In this document: one piece after another, positions 8,490 through 16,703 of the stretch
Position numbering within the stretch: the stretch's first letter is position 1
Layout: each line of letters starts with the position of its first letter
Translations under genes and position numbers: made by a program
Assembly: GCF_003148665.1 (NCBI RefSeq)
Contig: NZ_QGGQ01000003.1
Coordinates: 310,001 to 374,000, forward strand
Length of the DNA: 64,000 bases
Direction of reading: 5' to 3'
Source: Maribacter polysiphoniae
Lineage (GTDB): Bacteria; Bacteroidota; Bacteroidia; Flavobacteriales; Flavobacteriaceae
Notes under the pieces: model-generated
What the model was told of the DNA's origin: nothing
The model's input: the letters and a program-made list of their open reading frames with translations, nothing else
Databases searched by the model: none

Positions 8490-10616
8490 TTATTTCGTTT
8501 CTTCAATTTCTTCCTCGTACATAAAATCCAAGAAAAGCAGTTCCGCCATTGACCTTTCGTCCTCAAATTTTAAGTCCCATCTCTTTTCCATAAATTCTAA
8601 TAGCTTTATGCTTCTTTCCAAAATTGTGTCTGCGTTCCAATCAGGATAATTTGAAACTTCTATCTCTGAATGTGAACCGTCTGAATAACCTTGTCTGATT
8701 TTGTCTTTTCTATCATTGTATTTTGGGTTTTTCTTGTTAACAAAACAGTCATTTTGCAAGCTAGAATTGATGCTTTGAGACAAGGGGAGAAGATTTCCTA
8801 ATGTGCCTTGAAAATAATGTCGTTCTTGTTTTTTGTATTCTCTAAAACTTTCTTTCCAACACTTCTTGTCAGGAGTTTGAGGGTAAATGTGCTCGATTGA
8901 TATTTTATCCTTTTCTCCTTTTACAAACAGTTTCCAATCTATCTTTTGGCTACCTCTTTGTCGTACTTTTTCCATTTCATACTCATAGAGGAAATATCTT
9001 AAGCCGTTCCAATTGTAGAAACCACCGCCACTTTTAAACTTCTTCTCAATGAATTTTTGAAAGTATGTATAGTCAAAATAGGTTTCTTCTGATTCTTGGG
9101 GCGTGTAGAAACAGTAGTTCATTCGTTCATTCAATCTTTCAATTATCGTATCAATCGAGAGTTCATTATTCCTTAATTGTCTTGCTGCTCGATAGAATTC
9201 ACTATTTCTATAAGTTGAAAAAGCTCTACTGAGTCGGAAGGTTACGAATATGAAACGTTCAATTGCTTGAAAAAGTCCAACTCTATCAACAGTTTCCATC
9301 TTTGACAAGTAAGAAACTGTGACTAATGGACGAAAATAAATGATTCCAATACGATTCAAACGGTCAATCCAAAGTCGTTCTATCTCTGGTAGGTCAGGAT
9401 TATTTACTGGATGATTTGTGTTGTACCAATGAACTGCTGCGGATTTAAGACTATTTACATAGTCCTCAATTTCTTTCGGTGTAAGTTTAGAGCGAAGAAC
9501 GGTTTTTTCTTCTCCATTTCCGTTTGTTTCAACTTCTTCTTGGTCAGTTTCTTCATTCTCTTTGATTTCCTCAAATTCTTGTATGGAACTTACTTTTACT
9601 TCTGTTTTTGCGTAGATATTTTGAGGAGTAAATTTTTGTTCAAGAAGAAAACGAATGTAATCGTCTCCTTTTTCCCTTGAGTATTGGAAATACATGATCC
9701 AATGAGCTACAAGAAAATCGTCATCATTTAAGGGATATTTCTTATTTCTGCCTAACTGATAATATACCTCTTTCCAAGCGTCATTGATTTTTTCTCTAAG
9801 TGAAGTTCGTTCGTCTGGTTTCAGTTCATCCTCTTCATATAGTGTTGTGAGGTATATTAGTCTGTTTTTTAGTAGTTCTAGGTTGGAAAGCTTTTTCCCT
9901 CGATTGTTCATTGTTTCAAAAGCGACAAAAACATCAAAGTCATCACTAATTTCATAGACGTTAAACATTAGGTTTTGCGTCAGCTTTTTAAAGAGTGATT
10001 CAATTTCGGACAGACCATACTCATTATAGAATTCGGCCAGATTCTCTTTGAAAAACTTCTTAGAATTTTCAAGGTTTAGTGTGTAAAAGGTTTCCTGAAT
10101 ACTTCCGCTGTTACGTTCAAGAAAAATCCTATGCTTTAGGAATTTGAAACTTGGATTGTCTGTTTCGTATCCAAATTTGTATGTCTTGATAATAAATTGT
10201 GGTGGTTTCTCAATTACAAGGTATGATTCTTTGATAGCTTTCAAGCTGAAAGAACCTAAATAAATATCATCTTCCTTATTCTCTGAATTTGAAGGTAGTT
10301 CTTTCAGCAATTCAGAAATAACTTGAATAAAAATCACAAAGGTTGTCAGCCTTTGTTGTCCATCAACGATGTGAAATGGTTTATAGCCTCTATCTTCAAT
10401 CAGCCATTTTTCGTCATTCCAAGAAGACCAAGTTTGTCTATTCAATTTTTTCAAAGATAGAAGTCCTGTATAGTGAAATCTGTCATGTGGCAGGTTTACC
10501 ACATCTTCCCAAAAGTCTTTTAATTGTCTTGTAGTCCAAGCGTATCCACGTTGGTAGTCCGGGATTTTGAAAATCCTGTTTTTAAATATGTTCTGTAATG
10601 ATTCTAATTCTTGCAT
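8490..10616 (-). CDS. GmrSD-type (DUF262 + DUF1524) type IV restriction endonuclease, single-chain
   Basis: 708 residues. The N-terminal GmrS/DUF262 half shows IPDYQRGYAW (residues 18-27) and DGQQRLTT (85-92), the ParB-like nucleotide-binding motif of this family. The C-terminal GmrD/DUF1524 half carries an HNH-like core (EHIYPQ near residue 572, followed by GTLGNLLPLS and a conserved Asn/Lys segment). Fused GmrSD enzymes cut DNA with modified cytosines, such as glucosylated hydroxymethylcytosine of T-even phages, and are NTP-stimulated; the target of this protein cannot be read from sequence. It is AT-rich, on the same strand as SPARTA but about 350 nt upstream of it, so probably a separate transcription unit in the same cargo block. 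Confidence 0.88.
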   Translation of the reverse strand: MQELESLQNIFKNRIFKIPDYQRGYAWTTRQLKDFWEDVVNLPHDRFHYTGLLSLKKLNRQTWSSWNDEKWLIEDRGYKPFHIVDGQQRLTTFVIFIQVISELLKELPSNSENKEDDIYLGSFSLKAIKESYLVIEKPPQFIIKTYKFGYETDNPSFKFLKHRIFLERNSGSIQETFYTLNLENSKKFFKENLAEFYNEYGLSEIESLFKKLTQNLMFNVYEISDDFDVFVAFETMNNRGKKLSNLELLKNRLIYLTTLYEEDELKPDERTSLREKINDAWKEVYYQLGRNKKYPLNDDDFLVAHWIMYFQYSREKGDDYIRFLLEQKFTPQNIYAKTEVKVSSIQEFEEIKENEETDQEEVETNGNGEEKTVLRSKLTPKEIEDYVNSLKSAAVHWYNTNHPVNNPDLPEIERLWIDRLNRIGIIYFRPLVTVSYLSKMETVDRVGLFQAIERFIFVTFRLSRAFSTYRNSEFYRAARQLRNNELSIDTIIERLNERMNYCFYTPQESEETYFDYTYFQKFIEKKFKSGGGFYNWNGLRYFLYEYEMEKVRQRGSQKIDWKLFVKGEKDKISIEHIYPQTPDKKCWKESFREYKKQERHYFQGTLGNLLPLSQSINSSLQNDCFVNKKNPKYNDRKDKIRQGYSDGSHSEIEVSNYPDWNADTILERSIKLLEFMEKRWDLKFEDERSMAELLFLDFMYEEEIEETK

Positions 10617-11149
10617 TTAGTTTCTTTTGTATGAGGCACAACAAGAATATATCATCAATCATTGAATATAAACGCAGTATACCTACAATAAAAGTATTGA
10701 ATTAATGCGATAATTCTCCCAGACATAAAAACCAATTAATTGAGTTGAAGAAGATAACAGTAAGTGTTCCAGAAAACGGCGAATTTTACGGGACTGTTTA
10801 AACGTAATGCTATTGCTTCTGTCAAGGTGTCCCAACCCTGGTCTTTTTTAGTATTCTCGTTAATTGACCTTTTATAGGACATTTTAATAGATAAATACAT
10901 TATCACTTCCTCGATCTCCAGAAAGCTATCGCCAATTATTTCCATAAAAATTTAATAGGCGCTCAAAGCTCATCCAGATAAGTACAACTACACCGCCCAA
11001 CTCCAATAGGCAGACACCGGTTTCAACGCCCCTTCGGGGCGTATTCTGTGGTTAGGGGAAGGAGAAGCTGATTGTGGTTTAAACCCTTAATATTCAATGT
11101 TTTAAAGGTTCTTGGGGGTATCTTGTAACAACAATTAAAAGCAATACCT
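10617..11149. other. Intergenic region between GmrSD and PRTRC genes, with a short GC-rich hairpin
   Basis: About 530 bases. No gene is accepted. A 69-codon minus-strand frame (10736-10945) lacks family resemblance, and a second minus-strand frame over the same bases also looks weakly protein-like, so decayed coding DNA is possible. At 11026-11042 there is a perfect stem (ACGCCCC, loop TTC, GGGGCGT) with no T-tract, so it is not an obvious terminator. It marks the switch from AT-rich cargo back to the richer element backbone. Confidence 0.4.
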
Positions 11150-11635
11150 ATGGAAACATTCTTTAAATCTTTGGGCAGGACGGGCATCGGGCAATTCTCC
11201 ATATCGGTCTCCTTTCACGGTACGAACTGTGCGGTCTCCCTGCTCCCAAAGGCATCGGAGGGCGACAACGCCCTGAAAGCGATAAGGCCCTTCACGCTCA
11301 AGGGCAGTATCGAGGAAATCGATACCGTCTTTTTGGATCGGTTGGGGAAACCCATGCAGGAAACAAAAGTCCTGTTCGACAATGCCAACGGCTATCTCAG
11401 CAACCTGAAAAAGGCCGAAGAAAAGACCAAAATGGCGAACGACCGCAAGGAGAAAAAGAAAAAGGCCCTGTCCGACCTAAAGGAACTGGTCAAGGGCAAG
11501 AAATTTAACCCTATGGTCGAACACGAGAAGGCCGTGGATCTGGCCAACAAAGTACTGGAACTCGATGAAAACGACGCTTTGGCAAAAAAAACCATCGAGG
11601 ATATGAAAGCCTATCAACAACCCACCTTTTTTTAA
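11150..11635 (+). CDS. PRTRC system protein E
   Basis: 161 residues. It resembles the PRTRC protein E family: an N-terminal globular part (METFFKSLG, then FSISVSFHG and LLPKAS) followed by a highly charged lysine-rich middle section (about 100-120) and a helical tail. PRTRC (ParB-related, ThiF-related cassette) genes sit together on plasmids and integrative elements; their combined function has not been worked out. This is the first gene of a tightly packed plus-strand operon (E, C, F-like, B, ThiF) with gaps of a few bases or overlaps. The ATG at 11150 fits the family start. Confidence 0.8.
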   Translation: METFFKSLGRTGIGQFSISVSFHGTNCAVSLLPKASEGDNALKAIRPFTLKGSIEEIDTVFLDRLGKPMQETKVLFDNANGYLSNLKKAEEKTKMANDRKEKKKKALSDLKELVKGKKFNPMVEHEKAVDLANKVLELDENDALAKKTIEDMKAYQQPTFF

Positions 11636-11647
11636 CCCACAAGCATT

Positions 11648-11863
11648 ATGGAAGTATTAGGATTGGAACGAAAATTTATGCTAAAGAACGTTTCGGGTGA
11701 ATCCGTCTTGGACGACATCGACCCGAACTGGACACCGGATCAAATCAAAGACCACTATGCCTCGGTGTATCCCGAACTGACCAACGCCAAGATCGTGGAC
11801 AATGGCATTGTCGAGGGTCGTCATGAAATTATGTTCAAGACCATAGCGGGAACCAAAGGATAG
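11648..11863 (+). CDS. PRTRC system protein C
   Basis: 71 residues, the usual small size of PRTRC protein C. The sequence has the family features: a short beta segment (ERKFMLKN), the DIDPNWTPDQIKDHYA block, an aspartate/proline-containing turn (YPELTNA) and a final strand (GRHEIMFKT). The fold is reminiscent of small ubiquitin-like proteins, which would fit the ThiF/E1-like partner later in the operon, but that link is inference. It sits 12 nt after protein E and 2 nt before the next gene. Confidence 0.8.
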   Translation: MEVLGLERKFMLKNVSGESVLDDIDPNWTPDQIKDHYASVYPELTNAKIVDNGIVEGRHEIMFKTIAGTKG

Positions 11864-11865
11864 CG

Positions 11866-12909
11866 ATGAATGAAAAAGAAGCACATACCATCAAAAGAGG
11901 AACTGTCACACTTCCACAAGGCCTTGTTCGGCATTCTGGATTCGCGGACGAAGCCGTCATCGGGAACACGAAGACCCAAACACATCCAACAAGGGGATTG
12001 TTTTTTTCTGACCTGACCATACCGATCTTGCCCCGATTCGAGGTATTCGCCGATGGGGACGAAAATCGATGGGACACGCTAGGCACACTAACGAAAAATG
12101 CGTTGGACACGCTTTCGGGCAAAGAAATCGCATTGATGAACGGTAGCCCTGAAATGCGGTTCTTCGAACAATTGCAACGATTGCACAGGGAAATTCCGGA
12201 TGCTATGGTAAAGGAGGTATGTACACAAGAGGGAAATAATGGCATCCTTGTCATGAAACCCGTTTTTGAGGCGCACCATATTTGGGCGATTCCAATGGCC
12301 CCGATATTTTCGCTGCGAATCCGCAGTCCAAAATTGTTCGCTAGCCTGCTGTCCTTTGTGCATTCATTGCCCTTTGACAATGTATTCAAACGGATGGGCT
12401 ACCTCTTGGAATGTTTGCTCGAATGGTCATTCGAGGTCTCGGAATCCGAATCCGACCCCAAGACAGACTGCTGTGCCGAGGAGCCATGCGTTCTGTGCTT
12501 TATCGAGGCACATGCTTCCGATTATGCAGAGTACGAGGATTTCGATTGGCTGGCCTGTATGCGTGGCTACCGTCCAAAGAACACCTTGTTCAAAATGATG
12601 CGGGATTTGCTGTTGGAAGCCCCTGCCATTGAATTCAATGCCTTTGCCAACCTTTGTTTCTTGGAAGACGATATGGATATGGAAGTTGACGACCTGATCG
12701 TCTTTTTGGATAGTGAGGATTCCCAACTGGAAAACGGCTATATCAACTTTGTAAACGAGATTGCGCAGTATGGCTACTCCCATGCCATCTACGATACCTC
12801 CCTTACCATTGGTAAAGAGACCAAGGCCTTTTTTATGCGGGAGGAAGGGCAGGTAAATGCCGTTTTCAATTTTATGGACCGTTTGAACGAACTCTTAAAA
12901 AAACTCTGA
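11866..12909 (+). CDS. PRTRC cassette protein, probable F-like component
   Basis: 347 residues with no enzyme motif that I recognise. It is placed between protein C and protein B, where many cassettes have the poorly conserved protein F or an unnamed protein; assignment rests mainly on position. The middle contains a cysteine-containing cluster (DCCAEEPCVLC, roughly residues 204-214) that could bind metal, and the C-terminal half is acidic. No signal peptide or membrane segment is visible, so it is expected in the cytoplasm. The stop overlaps the start of the next gene (TGATGG), indicating translational coupling. Confidence 0.6.
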   Translation: MNEKEAHTIKRGTVTLPQGLVRHSGFADEAVIGNTKTQTHPTRGLFFSDLTIPILPRFEVFADGDENRWDTLGTLTKNALDTLSGKEIALMNGSPEMRFFEQLQRLHREIPDAMVKEVCTQEGNNGILVMKPVFEAHHIWAIPMAPIFSLRIRSPKLFASLLSFVHSLPFDNVFKRMGYLLECLLEWSFEVSESESDPKTDCCAEEPCVLCFIEAHASDYAEYEDFDWLACMRGYRPKNTLFKMMRDLLLEAPAIEFNAFANLCFLEDDMDMEVDDLIVFLDSEDSQLENGYINFVNEIAQYGYSHAIYDTSLTIGKETKAFFMREEGQVNAVFNFMDRLNELLKKL

Positions 12910-13619
12910 TGGAAGAAAACACCCTACACGACCCGAAATTTCATTTTGAACCCAAAATAGCCATCATAGGCTATGAGGCCATAAACGGGTATTACGGACG
13001 AGACGAATGTTACTTTTCAAGGCATACCGTTCGAAACGGGAAATTGGGGGCAGGGTCTCCGCTTACCATGGATATGGTAAGGGACATGCTCAAATTGGTC
13101 GATGTGGACCAAAGTGAGTTTTCCTTTAAGGGTCGGTTGCCCAAACAATTGCTCTATTTTAGGGACAAGGGGACATTGCAATTGGTCTGGTATTGTGACC
13201 GACCCGTGGAAAGGCTACTTTTTAAAGAGCAATTGGACATACCTACGGGAACATACCCCATACCCAAATTGGTATTTTCCCTTTCGGGGGAATCGCTGTC
13301 CGTTTTCGCGATAACACGAAAAAAGCCGATCCATGACGATACGGAACTCTACCATGCCCCTTTTATGAATGTATACGCCTCTGGAAAGGTGTGCATGGGC
13401 GATGCGACATTGCACTATCGCCATTTGGACTTTTATGAGGACATCATGGCCTTTGTGGAAAAGCAATTTTTCCTGTCCGTGTTTACCCATACGAACCACG
13501 ACCATCTGCTGAACGGAAACTACACTGAGTTGATGCTCCAGATGCACGAGACAATGCATTTCGAGGAAGCCCTTTTACTCCCGAACCACCAACTTTTACA
13601 GCATGTCTATGAAAACTGA
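12909..13619 (+). CDS. PRTRC system protein B
   Basis: 236 residues resembling PRTRC protein B. Visible features are an early strand-rich part (IAIIGYEAING, YFSRHTVRNGKLG), a conserved central part (LQLVWYCDRPVERLLF, PIPKLVFSLSGESLSVFAI) and a histidine-rich C-terminal section (FTHTNHDHLLNG). The biochemical function is not known. The start codon overlaps the previous stop by one base, and the last 17 bases overlap the ThiF-family gene, so the cassette is translated as a coupled unit. Confidence 0.8.
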   Translation: MEENTLHDPKFHFEPKIAIIGYEAINGYYGRDECYFSRHTVRNGKLGAGSPLTMDMVRDMLKLVDVDQSEFSFKGRLPKQLLYFRDKGTLQLVWYCDRPVERLLFKEQLDIPTGTYPIPKLVFSLSGESLSVFAITRKKPIHDDTELYHAPFMNVYASGKVCMGDATLHYRHLDFYEDIMAFVEKQFFLSVFTHTNHDHLLNGNYTELMLQMHETMHFEEALLLPNHQLLQHVYEN

Positions 13620-14409
13620 TTACCACTACGCCCCGAATTATTTTTTCGCTCCCACCCATCCCATAACCATTGCGTTGGTCGGGGCAGGGGGCAATGGTTC
13701 CCTCGTGTTGGCACGTTTGGCAAGGCTCGACCATGCCTTGGTGCAGTTGGGGCATCCAGGCATCTATGTGACCGTTTTCGACGGGGATATGGTACAGCCT
13801 TCGAACGTGGGCCGACAATTGTACGCCCCACAGGATGTTGGGGGCAACAAGGCCATTTGTGCCGTAACCAAGGTCAACCATACCTTCGGACTGCAATGGG
13901 ATGCCGTTCCCGAACGGATAGGTGCGGACGATAAAAGATTGCACGCCAATTTGATCATTAGCTGTGTGGACGGTGCCGATTTTAGGTTGGAACTGGCAAA
14001 GGTGTTGGAACACCCACACTCAAGTTCCTATCCCTATGAGAACCAACATTATTGGTTGGATTTGGGCAACGGGAAATACTTTGGTCAGTATGTCCTCGGA
14101 AATCTGCAACACAATGATCGGCCTTCGAATAGGGAGGTGCAAAACCAAAAGTTAGATCATATAGTTGATTTGTTCCCCGACCTATCAAAAATGGAGGATG
14201 AGGTGGAACAGGGTAAAGGGTGTAGCTATGCGGACAAGTTGCAGGAACAATCGCTGTTCATCAATGATGCCCTGTCGTCAATGGCCGTCCATTGCCTCTA
14301 CGAACTTTTAGTGAACAAAAAAATCAAATATCACGGGGCATTCGTAAACCTTGAAACAGGCAGGACGAATCCGCTCCCCATAAAATCCAATGTGCATGCT
14401 ATCGCTTGA
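13603..14409 (+). CDS. PRTRC system ThiF-family protein (E1-like adenylyltransferase)
   Basis: 268 residues with a Rossmann-like ThiF/MoeB/E1 fold. The nucleotide-binding glycine loop is GAGGNGS (residues 27-33). The acidic strand-end and adenylate-contact residues are FDGDMVQPSN with the arginine of NVGRQLY (R71), as in E1-type enzymes. Such proteins adenylate the C-terminus of ubiquitin-like or sulfur-carrier partners; the substrate here is unknown, with protein C a possible candidate by size and position. No clear CxxC zinc site is seen. The start overlaps protein B by 17 bases. This is the signature gene of the cassette. Confidence 0.85.
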   Translation: MSMKTDYHYAPNYFFAPTHPITIALVGAGGNGSLVLARLARLDHALVQLGHPGIYVTVFDGDMVQPSNVGRQLYAPQDVGGNKAICAVTKVNHTFGLQWDAVPERIGADDKRLHANLIISCVDGADFRLELAKVLEHPHSSSYPYENQHYWLDLGNGKYFGQYVLGNLQHNDRPSNREVQNQKLDHIVDLFPDLSKMEDEVEQGKGCSYADKLQEQSLFINDALSSMAVHCLYELLVNKKIKYHGAFVNLETGRTNPLPIKSNVHAIA

Positions 14410-14635
14410 AATTCTATACGAAAAGCTTCCCTTTTTGGGATTCATCATTTTTATGTGGATCATTCTACAGGGAATGCTCAGGCTCAAACGTTTTTTGGGA
14501 ATACCGTTACTGCTATTTCTTTTCATCATGGTCGGCATTCCATTTATCAAGGACTTGATATGGCTTTTCGGGGCAATGGAACTATCGGTCTGGGGATATT
14601 ATATCGCTAAAAGATGGCCGAGGTCGTACTCCTGA
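14396..14635 (+). CDS. Small two-helix membrane protein at the end of the PRTRC operon
   Basis: About 79 residues starting at ATG 14396 (another ATG lies two codons upstream). It overlaps the end of the ThiF gene by 14 bases in another frame. Two hydrophobic stretches (around PFLGFIIFMWIILQ and IPLLLFLFIMVGIPF) suggest two transmembrane helices with a short basic linker between them, and the C-terminus is basic. I recognise no family. The overlap with the operon and the hydrophobic pattern support translation, but the gene could be spurious. Confidence 0.5.
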   Translation: MLSLEILYEKLPFLGFIIFMWIILQGMLRLKRFLGIPLLLFLFIMVGIPFIKDLIWLFGAMELSVWGYYIAKRWPRSYS

Positions 14636-14993
14636 CCATATCATTGGACTGATCGATCTTATTTGTCCGTCTTTTTCTCTCCCTCCCCATGGTTTCTGCG
14701 GGAGTTGAAAACCCTCCACCTTCAAGCCTGACCAAGCGAGCACGCTGCGCTGGCTCGCATTCGGTCGTCTTTCCGGCTACTGATTTTCAAACCCCTCGAA
14801 ACGGGACGCAAACGTATGGAAGCCCCTATCGGGGTCCCATACCTTTGCGGAACGTGTTTTGTAGTTCCATAGTGTACGAGAACTTTGTTCGGTGTGTGTA
14901 CCGTTGATTCCCGTATTTAAGATATTTTACCGTTTTTTACGCAAACAAATTTGAAGGCAACTATTGTAGGAATAGATTAATAGCCAAAGGTAT
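14636..14993. other. Structured non-coding region with two strong stem-loops
   Basis: About 360 bases without a convincing gene; a 72-codon frame at 14689-14907 is judged non-coding. Two inverted repeats stand out. At 14736-14758 GCGAGC and GCTCGC enclose an 11-base loop. At 14807-14849 a long imperfect hairpin pairs CGCAAA, TATGG and CCCC with GGGG, CCATA and TTTGCG around a TATC loop. Neither is followed by a T-run. The density of structure resembles nicking or single-strand initiation regions on mobile elements, or a structured RNA; the sequence alone does not decide. Confidence 0.5.
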
Positions 14994-15026
14994 TCTGTAA
15001 CAAAAATTTACTAAATTTGTTACAGA
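14994..15026 (+). promoter_or_regulatory. AbiE promoter with palindromic operator
   Basis: An 11-bp perfect inverted repeat (TCTGTAACAAA and TTTGTTACAGA) spans 33 bases with a central spacer of 11. A perfect Bacteroidota -7 element (TAAATTTG, 15012-15019) lies inside it, so a dimer bound here would block RNA polymerase. AbiEi antitoxins are known to autorepress by binding inverted repeats at their own promoter. The AbiEi start is 16 nt downstream of the palindrome. Confidence 0.75.
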
Positions 15027-15041
15027 TAAGATGAATGTGTT

Positions 15042-15644
15042 ATGCAGAGTGTTGAGTCCAAAATAAAAAAATCCATTTCCAAAAAGGAGCGGGGAGAATT
15101 AGTGTTCCCCGATGATTTTCGGGGATTGGGTTCCCCTGAAGCCATACGGCTAGCTCTCCACAGGATTGAAAAAGAAGGTTATATAAAAAGAGTGGCCCAA
15201 GGAATCTATATACGCCCCAAGACAAGTAAATATGCGGGAGAGGTATTGCCAACGGCAGAGGAAATTGCTAGGGCAATAGCCAAAAGGGACAAGATCAGGT
15301 TGGTGCCTACCGGAGTGTATGCCTTAAGTGCATTGGGGCTTAGCACACAGGTACCCATGAAACTTGTCTTTCTTACCGATGGAGCTCCCCGGGAAATAAA
15401 ATTGGGGAAGCGAAGCATAAAACTAAAGAAGACCACCCCCAAGAATTTATCGGCCAAGGGCGAGATAAGCAGACTGGTCATACAGGCCCTTCGCGAGATC
15501 GGAAAGGAACAATTAACGGACGAGGAAGAAGCAAAGATTATTGCCCTATTGAAAAAAGAAGACCAAAAAGACCTGCTTCACGATATAGCATTGGCTCCGG
15601 CATGGATACGGAAAATTATGGAAAAGAGCTTGGACAATGGATAA
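15042..15644 (+). CDS. abiEi: AbiEi-family antitoxin / transcriptional regulator of a type IV toxin-antitoxin system
   Basis: 200 residues. Residues about 1-60 form a winged helix-turn-helix (KKERGELVFPDDF, then LALHRIEKEGYIKRVAQGIY) typical of AbiEi/DUF6088 antitoxins; the rest (about 65-200) resembles the C-terminal antitoxin domain. Family members repress their own operon through the HTH and counteract the AbiEii nucleotidyltransferase without stable contact (type IV). The palindrome at 14994-15026 is the natural binding site. The stop overlaps the toxin start by 8 nt, so the pair is translationally coupled. Such pairs stabilise mobile elements and can abort phage infection. Confidence 0.88.
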   Translation: MQSVESKIKKSISKKERGELVFPDDFRGLGSPEAIRLALHRIEKEGYIKRVAQGIYIRPKTSKYAGEVLPTAEEIARAIAKRDKIRLVPTGVYALSALGLSTQVPMKLVFLTDGAPREIKLGKRSIKLKKTTPKNLSAKGEISRLVIQALREIGKEQLTDEEEAKIIALLKKEDQKDLLHDIALAPAWIRKIMEKSLDNG

Positions 15645-16674
15645 AATGACATTCTACGATATACCCAAAGAAGATCGGCTTGCCATCTTTAAAAATGTAG
15701 AAAACAAAACGGGTATCCCCGATTTTGCTGCTGAAAAGGACTGGTGGGTCGTCCGTACATTGGGAATAATATTTGAAATGGGGATAGCGGAACATTTGGT
15801 ATTTAAAGGCGGGACGTCGCTAAGCAAGGCTTGGAAACTGATAGATCGATTTAGCGAAGATATCGACCTTGCCGCTGACCGTGGATTTTTTGGATATTCT
15901 GGGGAACTATCAAAAAAAGAATTGACCAAGCTCCGAAAAGAAACCAGCTCCTATATTTCAGGGAAATTTTATCCAGAGTTGCAGCAGCGATTCAAGAGCA
16001 ATGGATTTAAGGATGTGGGTTTCAATATCATTCAGGCCGAATCAAGTGACCAAGACCCCCGTATCATAGAAATCTACTATCCCTATCTTACCAAATCCCC
16101 CGGATACATCCAACCAAGAGTACAGGTCGAGATTGGCTGTCGCTCCTTAAGGGAACCTTTTCGATTAAAACCGATAAACTCCTTTGTTGACGAAGAATAT
16201 CCCGATGCCGAATTTGTCGAGTCTCCAGTAAATGTCCCATCCGTAACCCCTGAAAGGACTTTTTTGGAAAAACTTTTCCTATTGCATGAGGAATTCCAAC
16301 GTCCCAAGGAAAAGATAAGGGTAGATAGGTTAAGCCGTCATTTGTACGATATTTTCCAATTATCGAAAACGGAATTTGCGGTCAATGCCATCCACGACAA
16401 AGGTTTATATGAAACCATTGTAAATCATAGATATGTATTCACAAAACTTGGTGGGGTCGATTATAATCTGCATCGACCTCAGGATATACGGCCCATCCCA
16501 CCCCCTGAGTATGAGGACGATTGGAAGGCAGATTATAAAACCATGCAAGAGCAAATGATTTATGGGGATTCCCCAGCCTATGAAAATTTGGTCAAAGGAA
16601 TCCAAGGATTTTTAGAAAAGATGAACGCTTTGAATTGGAGAATGGGAGTGGAATTTCCCTTGCCTAAAAGTTGA
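15637..16674 (+). CDS. abiEii: AbiEii/AbiGii-family nucleotidyltransferase toxin
   Basis: 345 residues. The DNA polymerase beta-like nucleotidyltransferase motif is intact: KGGTS (residues 57-61) followed by DxD at D75 and D77 within FSEDIDLA. The preceding EKDWWVVRTLG segment is typical of AbiEii toxins. Related toxins transfer nucleotides to tRNA 3' ends and stop translation; the target here is inferred from the family. It begins 8 nt inside the antitoxin gene, and a second ATG three codons on (15646) is also possible. Length fits the family and no disruption is seen, so the toxin should be active. Confidence 0.88.
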   Translation: MDKMTFYDIPKEDRLAIFKNVENKTGIPDFAAEKDWWVVRTLGIIFEMGIAEHLVFKGGTSLSKAWKLIDRFSEDIDLAADRGFFGYSGELSKKELTKLRKETSSYISGKFYPELQQRFKSNGFKDVGFNIIQAESSDQDPRIIEIYYPYLTKSPGYIQPRVQVEIGCRSLREPFRLKPINSFVDEEYPDAEFVESPVNVPSVTPERTFLEKLFLLHEEFQRPKEKIRVDRLSRHLYDIFQLSKTEFAVNAIHDKGLYETIVNHRYVFTKLGGVDYNLHRPQDIRPIPPPEYEDDWKADYKTMQEQMIYGDSPAYENLVKGIQGFLEKMNALNWRMGVEFPLPKS

Positions 16675-16703
16675 GAACAATCTATATTGATTAAATTTAT
16701 ACC

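Noticed and set aside
10736-10945. 69-codon minus-strand frame upstream of GmrSD
   Set aside because: No recognisable motif, and an alternative frame over the same bases looks equally protein-like, so neither is convincing.
14689-14907. 72-codon frame in the structured region before abiEi
   Set aside because: It spans the stem-loops and reads as low-complexity, Pro/Ser/Arg-rich sequence.
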